This document shows positions 8,221 through 14,766 of a stretch of DNA of 22,358 nucleotides, piece by piece. The notes beneath the pieces were generated by a model. That model saw only the letters and a list, made by a program, of their open reading frames with translations. It had not been told where the DNA came from and searched no databases. Position 1 is the stretch's first letter. Every line of letters begins with the position of its first letter. Origin of the DNA: a virus; IMG/VR virus record IMGVR_UViG_3300002231_000534, positions 1 through 22,358 of that record. One strand, given 5' to 3'. Position numbers and translations under genes: made by a program.

Positions 8221-8912
8221 GTTACGTACCCATTCAAAGCCTTGTTGATAAACAGGATACTTTTGAAATTGTCCGGGATCAAATTGCCGCCATAATCTCA
8301 GCTGAGTCAATCAGTCAACAAGCCTTAGCAGTTGTCGCCGGGGAAGACCCCAACTTGTGGAAGCTGAACGTCTACAAAGAGCGCTCCATACCATGGGAAA
8401 GGTTTCTCAATCTTGACCCGGAAACGGCCACCGCCGAGGAAGCAACACCAATAGTAAACGTGCGTTACGGTATCGATACCGTTGACGAACATGCCTCAGA
8501 TGTTGTTGAAAAACAGAAGAGTGTAGGGCTTTTTTACATTGACTGTTATGGTTACGGGTTTGCTCAAGATGATGGGGGTACCGGCCACATACCAGGGGAC
8601 CTCACTGCAGCTCTCGAAAGTCAAAGGGCTCTCAGGTTGGTGAGAAATTTCCTCATGTCGAGCACTAACACCTATTTACAGTTGACACGCGGTGTCGTGT
8701 GGAAGCGCATGCCCAGGGAAAGGCAAACTTTCCAACCTGAAAAAGATGACGATAATGAAGCGCGTATAGTCGCATCACGACTTGAGCTTGAGGTGTGGTT
8801 TAAAGAATTGTCACCTCAATATGAAGGTCAACCGCTTGAAGAGCTCATTGTAGACTATAAATATGATGCCGATGGCGCAGTGATCGCGAGCGTTGAATTT
8901 GACTATAGCTAA
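8217..8912 (+). CDS. Probable tail terminator / tail completion protein
   Basis: This 231-residue protein has no motif I can name with certainty. Its place, after the joining protein and before the sheath, is where Mu-type phages encode the tail terminator or tail completion factor (Mu gp37 region) that caps the tail tube and joins it to the head. It begins with a helical stretch (SLVDKQDTFEIVRDQIAAII), has a beta region with IVNVRYGIDTV and SVGLFYIDCYGYGF, a long helix near 130-150 (LESQRALRLVRNFLMSS), then a final strand with RLELEVWFKE. This alpha/beta alternation is compatible with a terminator fold. Function is inferred mainly from context. Confidence 0.55.
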   Translation: MSYVPIQSLVDKQDTFEIVRDQIAAIISAESISQQALAVVAGEDPNLWKLNVYKERSIPWERFLNLDPETATAEEATPIVNVRYGIDTVDEHASDVVEKQKSVGLFYIDCYGYGFAQDDGGTGHIPGDLTAALESQRALRLVRNFLMSSTNTYLQLTRGVVWKRMPRERQTFQPEKDDDNEARIVASRLELEVWFKELSPQYEGQPLEELIVDYKYDADGAVIASVEFDYS

Positions 8913-8925
8913 AACACAATATACT
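8899..8925 (+). promoter_or_regulatory. Possible sigma-70-like promoter ahead of the sheath gene
   Basis: TTGACT (8899-8904) and TATACT (8920-8925) are separated by 15 nt, shorter than the usual 16-18. The site lies at the end of the preceding gene and in one of the few real gaps (8913-8959), just upstream of sheath and tube, which need very high expression. A second candidate -10 is TACAAT at 8932-8937. The AT-rich gap itself could produce such matches by chance. Confidence 0.3.
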
Positions 8926-8941
8926 ATTTTCTACAATATAC
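8916..8941 (+). repeat. Direct repeat ACAATATAC upstream of the sheath gene
   Basis: The nonamer ACAATATAC is present at 8916-8924 and 8933-8941, a period of 17 nt, within the AT-rich gap before the sheath. The first copy overlaps the candidate TATACT -10 box. Paired sites like this can be binding sites for a late regulator, but low-complexity AT DNA makes chance repeats more likely than elsewhere in the window. Confidence 0.4.
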
Positions 8942-8959
8942 ATAAAAAAGGTGTGAATT

Positions 8960-10459
8960 ATGGCTGTATCTGATGCTGTTGACATAAGCGCTGTAGCGCG
9001 GGTTGTTGGTATAAAAACACAATTCCGTGATTTACGCGGTGGAAATATACTTTTCCTTCCTCAGCGGGTGGCTATAGTTGGGCAGGGATCAACCGCCGCG
9101 ACTTACGCAACCACTAAAAAACAGGTGTTCTCAGCTTCCGAGGTTGGGTCACTTTATGGTTTTGGTTCACCCCTCCACCTGGCAGCACAACAGATACTAC
9201 CCGTTAACGGTGATGGTGTTGGAACTATCCCTGTAACTGTCTACCCTCTTGAAGATGCCGGTACCGGTGTTGCTTCTGCCGGTGATATCACCCCAAGTGG
9301 TTCTCAAACCGAGGCGGCAAGCTACATTGTACGCATCAACAATATTGACTCTGAGTCATTTGTAATCAGCGTTGGTGATAGTGTGGCCGATATCGTCACA
9401 GCCATGACCACAGCTATCAATGCCAACGTCAATATGCCCGTCATTGCAACTGATAGCACCACAACTTGTGACATTGCGTCGAAATGGAAAGGCACAAGCG
9501 CAAATGATATTGAAGTTGAAGTAGTTGAGAGTGCTTCTGCTGGTACCACTTTTGCTATTACTCAACCTGTTGGTGGGTTGGTCAATCCTGACGTACAAGA
9601 CGCCCTGGATCAAGTTGGTGACGTGTGGGAAACCATGATGTTGAATTGCATGGACATTGCAGATACCACCAGCCTTGACGCGTATTCCACCTTTGGTGAG
9701 GGTCGCTGGGGTAGCCTGACACATAAACCTTTGGTTGTGTTCACTGGTAACAACATTGCAGACGTTACCGCCGCCTCAGCTGTGGCTGATGGTCGCAAGA
9801 CTGACCGCACCAACGCTCAATTGGTTGCACCTGGTTCAGCAAACCTACCTTGTGTTATTGCCGCCCGTCAATTGGCTCGTATAGCCTCCCTGGCCAACAA
9901 CAACCCACCCCATGATTATGGTTCCCAGGACATCTCCAGTATCACACCCGGTACTGATGCTGAACAGTGGAACTACACCCAACGTGACGCCGCTGTAAAA
10001 CGCGGTAGTTCAACCGTTGAGGTAAAAGACGGTGTTCTCAATATCAGTGATGTTGTGACCTTCTATCACCCCACTGACGAGGCTGTACCGGCTTACCGTT
10101 ACGTTGTGGATATTGTCAAACTGCAAAACATCATCTTCAACACGTCGTTGATCTTCAATGACAGTAGTTGGGCGGGTGCTCCTTTGATCCCTGATGATCA
10201 GGCAACCGTAAACCCTGATGCAAAGCAACCAAAAATGGCTAAGGCTGAGATGGCTGCATTACTTGACTCTCTCGGGTTGAATGCAATAATCAGCGATCCA
10301 AAAATAGCAAAAACAACCATTATCGCTGAGATATCTGATCAAAATCCAAAACGCCTTGATATAGCTGTAACTATCCAGGTTTCTGGAAACACCAACATAA
10401 TCAGCATTGACCTAAACTGGGGTTTCTTCTTCGGTACTCCTTCAATCGTAAACGCATAA
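8960..10459 (+). CDS. Contractile tail sheath protein (Mu gpL family)
   Basis: This 499-residue protein polymerises around the tail tube and contracts during injection. The order of segments follows Mu-type sheath: an N-terminal linker and domain with GGNILFLPQRVAIVGQGS, SEVGSLYGFGSPLHLAAQQI, an internal beta-rich domain of about residues 105-205 (starting GDITPSGSQTEAASY), then the conserved core with MMLNCMDIADTTSL, GRKTDRTNAQLVAPGSANLP, DAAVKRGSSTVEVKDGVLNI, VVTFYHPTDE and a C-terminal strand with NTNIISIDLNWGFFFG. AAGGTG at 8948-8953 gives a good SD, with a 6-nt spacer. It marks the phage as a myovirus. Confidence 0.93.
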   Translation: MAVSDAVDISAVARVVGIKTQFRDLRGGNILFLPQRVAIVGQGSTAATYATTKKQVFSASEVGSLYGFGSPLHLAAQQILPVNGDGVGTIPVTVYPLEDAGTGVASAGDITPSGSQTEAASYIVRINNIDSESFVISVGDSVADIVTAMTTAINANVNMPVIATDSTTTCDIASKWKGTSANDIEVEVVESASAGTTFAITQPVGGLVNPDVQDALDQVGDVWETMMLNCMDIADTTSLDAYSTFGEGRWGSLTHKPLVVFTGNNIADVTAASAVADGRKTDRTNAQLVAPGSANLPCVIAARQLARIASLANNNPPHDYGSQDISSITPGTDAEQWNYTQRDAAVKRGSSTVEVKDGVLNISDVVTFYHPTDEAVPAYRYVVDIVKLQNIIFNTSLIFNDSSWAGAPLIPDDQATVNPDAKQPKMAKAEMAALLDSLGLNAIISDPKIAKTTIIAEISDQNPKRLDIAVTIQVSGNTNIISIDLNWGFFFGTPSIVNA

Positions 10460-10471
10460 TAGAGGTATATC

Positions 10472-10849
10472 ATGACTGGTGGATCTATAGAATCAATTTC
10501 TCTGAGTGGTCGTCTCTTCGCCGTTGCTGCTGATGCCGACGGTGAGAGAAACCTTGGCGGGTTTCAAAATGAGGTGCAGATGAATGGTGACGGGAATGCC
10601 CGTCTCATTAAAACTCGCATCCCTGCAAGGCTATCGGGTATAAGTATCTCAATTGATGACACTCGCGGTGATCAAGAGTACGTACAAAACCTGGCAAATG
10701 GTAAAACATTTTTCCCTGTTTCAATTACTTTCGCTTCCGGCGAAGTGTATCAGGGCACGTTGCAATTGACTGATGAAAGCAACACCAGTACTCAAAGTAC
10801 CACCATGGCAATATCTCTCATGGGACCTGGTGAACTGACCAAACAATAA
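10472..10849 (+). CDS. Tail tube protein (Mu gpM family)
   Basis: This 125-residue protein forms the inner tube through which DNA passes. It matches the short Mu gpM-type tube family, with an N-terminal SIESISLSGRLFAVAADADG, then FQNEVQMNGDGNARLI and a beta-rich C-terminal half containing TFASGEVYQGTLQLTDE and a closing MAISLMGPGEL strand. It follows the sheath by 12 nt with AGAGG as SD, the usual sheath-tube pairing. Both should be highly expressed; the attenuator-like leader right after this gene may lower translation of the genes that follow. Confidence 0.9.
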   Translation: MTGGSIESISLSGRLFAVAADADGERNLGGFQNEVQMNGDGNARLIKTRIPARLSGISISIDDTRGDQEYVQNLANGKTFFPVSITFASGEVYQGTLQLTDESNTSTQSTTMAISLMGPGELTKQ

Positions 10850-10935
10850 AAAACAGAGGGTTAATCATGTCATGGGGGGTGTACCCTCGCCCGTTGCCTT
10901 GCGGCCCATGACACCACATTTTAGAGGGTAACAAT
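10850..10935 (+). promoter_or_regulatory. Attenuator-like leader between tube and chaperone genes
   Basis: This 86-nt gap, the longest between genes here, holds several overlapping base-pairing options. A perfect 9-bp inverted repeat (TGTCATGGG at 10868-10876, CCCATGACA at 10905-10913) encloses TACCCTC at 10882-10888, which is exactly complementary to GAGGGTA at 10924-10930, the SD of the chaperone gene. ACCCTC can also pair with the SD of the mini-ORF at 10856-10861. GGTGT (10878-10882) could pair with ACACC (10911-10915). There is no U-run, so it is not a standard terminator. Regulation by translation of the mini-ORF is an inference. Confidence 0.5.
10867..10911 (+). CDS. Possible 14-residue leader peptide
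   Basis: ATG 10867 is preceded by GAGGG (10856-10860) with a 6-nt spacer and opens a 14-codon frame, MSWGVYPRPLPCGP, ending in TGA at 10909-10911. It covers the whole inverted repeat and the anti-SD element TACCCTC. The peptide has four prolines and ends Gly-Pro before the stop, a context linked to slow termination in known arrest peptides (for example the terminal Pro of TnaC). A ribosome on this frame would disrupt pairing to the chaperone SD. It could also be a chance frame. Confidence 0.4.
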   Translation: MSWGVYPRPLPCGP

Positions 10936-11352
10936 ATGGCAAAGCATGAAATACGGGTGGCTACTGAAGTCGCTGAACAGGAGTTTGAGAGGTTTCTGGA
11001 GTCGATGGATATTCTTATCGATCCAACAAAGCTTGACGCTGAGGACCTTACAGCATTCAACAAGCAAAAACAGAAGATAGTGTGGTCGATTGAGCGCGGT
11101 TATCTGATCATAAATGAGGAAGGTGAACCCGTATACACACCATGGAAAACCGAGAATATTGATGCAATCACATTTCATGAACGTACAGGCGCCTCACTTA
11201 TGGCCATTGATGGGAAGAAAAAGGGTCACGACGTGGCGAAGACTTATGCAATGATGGCTGATCTTACCGGTACTCACCCTTCAGTTTTCGCAAAGTTGCG
11301 GGGGATGGATATCAAGGTGTGTGAAAGTCTGTTCAACCTTTTAATGGACTAG
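10936..11352 (+). CDS. Tail assembly chaperone, upstream (G-like) frame
   Basis: This 138-residue protein is the shorter product of the two-frame chaperone gene found before tape measure genes in most long-tailed phages; it coats the tape measure while the tube assembles. It is mainly helical and charged: EVAEQEFERFLESMDILIDP, LTAFNKQKQKIVWSIERG, and a C-terminal part with HDVAKTYAMMADLTGTHPSVFAKLRGMD, which fits the Mu gp41-type chaperone family. SD GAGGG at 10924-10928 lies 7 nt before the start. It ends at TAG 11350-11352, where a -1 shift would extend it to about 213 residues. Confidence 0.85.
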   Translation: MAKHEIRVATEVAEQEFERFLESMDILIDPTKLDAEDLTAFNKQKQKIVWSIERGYLIINEEGEPVYTPWKTENIDAITFHERTGASLMAIDGKKKGHDVAKTYAMMADLTGTHPSVFAKLRGMDIKVCESLFNLLMD

Positions 11353-11375
11353 TCCGGGCGTCTCTTGTGAGGCGC
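11337..11375 (+). promoter_or_regulatory. Candidate programmed -1 frameshift signal
   Basis: The downstream frame is -1 to the chaperone and has a stop at 11322-11324, so a shift must occur between 11325 and 11352. The best site is C CTT TTA (11337-11343), an imperfect slippery heptamer. Downstream lies the palindrome GGACTAGTCC (11346-11355), containing the zero-frame stop, followed by a 7-bp hairpin (11358-11364 with 11369-11375, one G-U pair, TTGT loop) that could pause ribosomes. The position is standard for this gene pair; the heptamer is not canonical, so the exact slip site is uncertain. Confidence 0.55.
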
Positions 11376-11576
11376 GGTGTAGATGAACATTTACCGGGTG
11401 ATAACAATACTTTTTTAAATGTGTATGGTGAGATGTTCATTCAAATTTGTAGAGAATACAACACTTTGCCTGACCCCCAGGACTATAAAAGCGCGAGAGA
11501 TCCTATTTTTTTACAATGGGATCAGGAAAGAACTACAGATCACCAGCGGCAAGAGTTGAAATGTTGGGTTTTATAG
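11343..11576 (+). CDS. Tail assembly chaperone, downstream (T-like) extension reached by -1 frameshift
   Basis: This frame continues the chaperone as NGLVRASLVRRGVDEHLPG and ends CWVL at TAG 11574-11576, giving a 77-residue extension and a fusion of about 213 residues. In lambda the equivalent GT product carries the domain that recruits tube subunits to the tape measure. The only independent start codon, GTG 11367, has no SD and lies in the loop of a hairpin, so frameshifting is the better explanation. The gene ends 12 nt before the tape measure start. Confidence 0.75.
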   Translation, partial: NGLVRASLVRRGVDEHLPGDNNTFLNVYGEMFIQICREYNTLPDPQDYKSARDPIFLQWDQERTTDHQRQELKCWVL

Positions 11577-11588
11577 TACACTCATGTA

Positions 11589-11834
11589 ATGGCTGGTAGA
11601 TTTAGTGTAGAGGCGGTGTTTAAGGCGGTTGATCGTATCACCGCCCCTGTATCTCGCATGCAATCCCGTATGGGTAAATTTACCCGCGCTACGCAATCAG
11701 GTTTGCGTAACATGGACCGCTCAGTCACCCGATTGAACAGTGGTCTACAAAAGTATGGCAATGACTGGTGTTGCTCTAGGTACCGCTTTTGGCGCAGGTT
11801 TGGCAAATGTTGTCTCAACAGGTGCTACTTTTGA
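11589..11834 (+). CDS. Tape measure protein, N-terminal piece (frame broken)
   Basis: This frame encodes the start of the tape measure protein: MAGRFSVEAVFKAVDRITAP followed by a basic helical segment with RMGKFTRATQSGLRNMDR, typical of Mu-type tape measures. After about residue 54 (Gln codon at 11748-11750) it turns into a cysteine- and tryptophan-rich tail (YGNDWCCSRYRFWRR) unlike any protein domain and ends at 11834. The proper continuation is one base over, in the frame of the next entry. Removing one A from AAAA at 11749-11752 joins them into a protein of about 631 residues. There is no clear SD; ATG 11589 overlaps a two-codon ATG-TAA and may rely on coupling. Confidence 0.75.
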   Translation: MAGRFSVEAVFKAVDRITAPVSRMQSRMGKFTRATQSGLRNMDRSVTRLNSGLQKYGNDWCCSRYRFWRRFGKCCLNRCYF

Positions 11835-13485
11835 ACAAACTATGGTTAACGCTGCTGCAAAATTTGACATTGTAAGTCAAAGTCAAAAAGAGTTTATAGC
11901 ACTTAGTAAAGCCGCTCAAGAACAGGGTGCGCGTACTGAGTTTACAGCAACACAAGCCGCTGAGGCTCTACAATTTCTAGGTCTCGCGGGGTTTGAGGTT
12001 AATGAGGCTATCGCCGCTTTACCTGGTGTGATTGATCTTGCCACAGTGGCACAGACTGAACTTGCACAGGCAACCGATATCGCAACGGATACCATGGGTA
12101 TCTTTGGGTTAAATGTTGGCACAGCGGAAGAGAAAGCAAAAAACCTCGTTAAAGTTAGTGATTTACTAGCCAAAACCAGTACCTCAGCAAATACCAGCAT
12201 GGAACAAATGTTTGAGGCACTCAAGCAAGGTGGGCCAGTTGCCAAGGCTGCCGGGGTGTCAATGCTCGATACAAGTGTGATACTTGGTGTTTTGGCTAAT
12301 GCTGGAATCAAAGGTAGTGACGCCGGCACCGGATTAAAACGTGTGATTTTAGGTCTCGCAGCACCCACACCAAAGGCCACAGCCGCTCTTAAAAAGCTTG
12401 GTGTTACAACCACGGAAGTTACCAAAACATCCAAGGCGTTGACTGGGGCACTGGAAGAGGCTGGAATACGTACAACCATGATGGAAAAAGGCGTCAAAAA
12501 ATTGCGCGGACCACTCGCAATCATGGAGGATTTACAGACCGCAGTGAGCAAACTCCAACCCGCTGACAGACCAAAATTCCTTGACGCTATTTTCGGGAAA
12601 ATTGGTATAGCCTCATCTGTAAACCTGATTGATAATGCAGGTAAAAGCATAGATGAACTTAAGGGTAAAATAGCGGACTACGCTGGTACTGTTTCTAAGT
12701 TGGCAGATTTTCAACGTAAGACACTGATAGGTAATTGGAATGCCTTGAACTCAATCATTGAGAGTGTAAAAATAAGAGCTACTGAATTAAGTAAGGGCGG
12801 TATATCAGTACTCATAAATAAAATACGACAATGGATCAAAGTCAATGATGAATGGTTGGCACAGGGGGTTGGTGATACACTCGTTTTCATTACCAAGAAC
12901 ATCAGAACTATAATTTCAGTTATCGCCGGTACCGGTGGACTCATAGTTGCTCTCACAACGCTGAGTTTTGCATTAAAAGCGGTTGGATTTGTGGTCACAC
13001 TTTTAAATGCTCTAATGGCGGCCAACCCCGTGGTGTTGATGACTATGGCGTTTCTGGCTCTTGCTTCTGCAGCTGTATGGGTTGCTTTTAACATGGATAA
13101 AGTTGAAGCATCATTACGCCCATTGTTGGAGCTTATTACCGATATTGTTGAAAAATTTAAAGAGTTAATGACCCTACAGTCATTTACAAAACCTGTAAGT
13201 CAAGGTGCTGCATCCTATCAGGCTGCACTGACTGGTTTTGGTGGTGGAATGCCTCGCGCAACACAACCCGCCGGGGTAAATGCTCTTGGAACTGGTACAT
13301 TAAATAGCGTTTTTGGTGCAGGTGGTACGAATAGCACACCGTCACCAAGCTCAATCAGTCAAGGGCGTGCCGATAACACCGCAAACATCAGCGGTAAAAT
13401 TGAGGTTGAAGCGAAACCAGGCACAAGCGCAGAAATCACCGGTCAAAATCCTTCTCTCATAATGAGCCCATCAGGAGATTTTTAA
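11740..13485 (+). CDS. Tape measure protein, main piece
   Basis: This long frame carries the tape measure core, which sets tail length and occupies the tube lumen before injection. It reads from about 11752 as SMAMTGVALGTAFGAGLANV and continues with GATFEQTMVNAAAKFDIVS, EFTATQAAEALQFLGLAGFEV, ALPGVIDLATVAQTE and ANTSMEQMFEALKQGGPVAKAAG, the hallmark of the phage-minor-tail core family. Two or three hydrophobic segments lie between about residues 385 and 450. The C-terminus is glycine/serine-rich. By the known rule of about 0.15 nm per residue, the joined 631-residue protein would give a tail near 95 nm. No SD precedes GTG 11740 or ATG 11755, so this is not a natural start. Confidence 0.88.
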   Translation: MVYKSMAMTGVALGTAFGAGLANVVSTGATFEQTMVNAAAKFDIVSQSQKEFIALSKAAQEQGARTEFTATQAAEALQFLGLAGFEVNEAIAALPGVIDLATVAQTELAQATDIATDTMGIFGLNVGTAEEKAKNLVKVSDLLAKTSTSANTSMEQMFEALKQGGPVAKAAGVSMLDTSVILGVLANAGIKGSDAGTGLKRVILGLAAPTPKATAALKKLGVTTTEVTKTSKALTGALEEAGIRTTMMEKGVKKLRGPLAIMEDLQTAVSKLQPADRPKFLDAIFGKIGIASSVNLIDNAGKSIDELKGKIADYAGTVSKLADFQRKTLIGNWNALNSIIESVKIRATELSKGGISVLINKIRQWIKVNDEWLAQGVGDTLVFITKNIRTIISVIAGTGGLIVALTTLSFALKAVGFVVTLLNALMAANPVVLMTMAFLALASAAVWVAFNMDKVEASLRPLLELITDIVEKFKELMTLQSFTKPVSQGAASYQAALTGFGGGMPRATQPAGVNALGTGTLNSVFGAGGTNSTPSPSSISQGRADNTANISGKIEVEAKPGTSAEITGQNPSLIMSPSGDF

Positions 13486-13486
13486 C

Positions 13487-14638
13487 ATGCCGTGGGATGA
13501 GAGACTAGAACAGCGTGAAGCGTCGTATACCGGCCCCAATGGGCAGCGGTTTACTTTTACATATGAGAATGTTTCCGAGAGTTTCACCAAGAAAACCTCA
13601 GCTTTTGATTTTCCTGATGCTGACGGCACCTATGTCCAGGACTTAGGGCACACCGGGCGCCGTTATCCGCTCCGGGTAATCTTCTGGGGTTCTGATTATG
13701 ACATTGCCGCCGCCGCATTTATGGACGTTTTAGCTCTCCAGGGTGAGGGGCAGCTGGAACACCCTATGTATGGGGCGGTGACCGTTGTACCTTTTGGGGA
13801 AGTCACCAGGCGTGATGACCTAAAGACAGCATCCAATCAGGCAATTATGCAAGTGACGTTTTGGGAAACCACGGGCGTTGTCTACCCACTTACACAAGAT
13901 GACCCTGTGAGCGCCATATCTGAGGCTGTGACCGCTTTCAATGAGGGTATAGCGGGGGAGTTTACAGAAGAGTTCAACCGGGAGAGTGTTACTGGTCGTT
14001 TTAGTCTTCGGGACCGTTACAAAAAATTCCTTGATGGTGTCAAAACTGGAATGCAGCCGATAGCCGACACACAGGAGAATGTAAGGCGACAATTTAACGA
14101 TATTTACGACTCAATAAACAACTCTATAGACGTTTTTATTGAACAGCCTTTGTCCCTTGCTTTCCAAGCTCAACTCATGATACAAGCTCCAGGGAGGGCG
14201 CTCACCGCCATCAAGGCGCGTTTGAATGCTTATCGTAATTTAGCCGATGATATCATTTTTGACACTGAGGGTAACAGCTCCACCGCGCCCGATTATGGTA
14301 CATTCCGTACTGATGATCTTTACGCTTCCGGGTTGGTGATGGGCTCGGTGGTGAGTGGGGTGAACAACCTTTTTACCGATGACACCAATTTGACCACACG
14401 GTCTCAAGCTATTGATGCCGCTGAGGATATCCTTGACCAGTTTGAACAGGTGGCTACCTGGAGGGATGACAATTTCCAAAACCTTTCCGGTGGTGGTCCT
14501 GTTGAATCAGAAATTGACACCGGTGAATCATACCAGAAATTGCAAGAGGCTGTGGCCTTGGTTGCTGGATACCTGGTACAAGTTTCGTTACCCTGGCGCA
14601 AGAGCAACGCGTTGTACTGGATCGCCCCCGCGCCTTGA
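13487..14638 (+). CDS. DNA circulation / baseplate protein (Mu gpN family), main piece
   Basis: This frame encodes a protein of the DNA_circ_N family, known as Mu gpN (gp43), a baseplate component. The N-terminal domain is clear: RLEQREASYTGPNGQRFTF, SFTKKTSAFDFPDADGTYVQ, DLGHTGRRYPLRVIFWG, then HPMYGAVTVVPFGEV. The middle is a helical region. AGGAGA at 13473-13478 gives a good SD. The last dozen residues of this frame (LPWRKSNALYWIAPAP) do not fit the family, whose true C-terminus lies in the -1 frame from about 14584 (next entry). Joined, the protein has about 426 residues. Confidence 0.85.
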   Translation: MPWDERLEQREASYTGPNGQRFTFTYENVSESFTKKTSAFDFPDADGTYVQDLGHTGRRYPLRVIFWGSDYDIAAAAFMDVLALQGEGQLEHPMYGAVTVVPFGEVTRRDDLKTASNQAIMQVTFWETTGVVYPLTQDDPVSAISEAVTAFNEGIAGEFTEEFNRESVTGRFSLRDRYKKFLDGVKTGMQPIADTQENVRRQFNDIYDSINNSIDVFIEQPLSLAFQAQLMIQAPGRALTAIKARLNAYRNLADDIIFDTEGNSSTAPDYGTFRTDDLYASGLVMGSVVSGVNNLFTDDTNLTTRSQAIDAAEDILDQFEQVATWRDDNFQNLSGGGPVESEIDTGESYQKLQEAVALVAGYLVQVSLPWRKSNALYWIAPAP

Positions 14639-14766
14639 TTGACCTTGTGGCTGAATTATACGGGGAAATTGATACAAAATTAGATTTTTTCATCAACACA
14701 AACAATCTCAGCGGATCAGAGATACTGGAACTTCCCCGAGGGCGGGAGGTAGTTTACTTTGTCTAA
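14584..14766 (+). CDS. gpN family protein, C-terminal piece in the -1 frame
   Basis: From 14584 the -1 frame reads FVTLAQEQRVVLDRPRALID, then LVAELYGEIDTKLDFFINTN and NLSGSEILELPRGREVVYFV, ending at TAA 14764-14766. The RPRALIDL, ELYG and EILELPRGRE motifs are the normal conserved end of this family. One base (for example a T in GTTTCG at 14582-14587) appears to be missing. The stretch 14639-14758 looks intergenic if the break is not recognised. The end overlaps the TTG start of the hub gene by 8 nt, which is the normal packing for this operon and argues that this coding sequence is real. Confidence 0.82.
   Translation, partial: FVTLAQEQRVVLDRPRALIDLVAELYGEIDTKLDFFINTNNLSGSEILELPRGREVVYFV

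Noticed and set aside
10868-10913. Rho-independent terminator after the tube gene
   Set aside because: The inverted repeat has a 28-base interior and is not followed by a T-run; the chaperone start follows directly.
11367-11576. Independent small gene starting at GTG 11367
   Set aside because: No SD, the start lies in a hairpin loop, and the frame and position match the usual -1 frameshift extension of the tail assembly chaperone.
11916-12650. A 244-codon open frame on the minus strand in the tape measure gene
   Set aside because: It is antisense to clear tape measure sequence, has an Ala/Ser/Pro-rich composition typical of reverse complements, and has no SD.
14639-14758. 120-nt non-coding gap between gpN and hub genes
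   Set aside because: The sequence reads through as the conserved C-terminus of the gpN family in the -1 frame.
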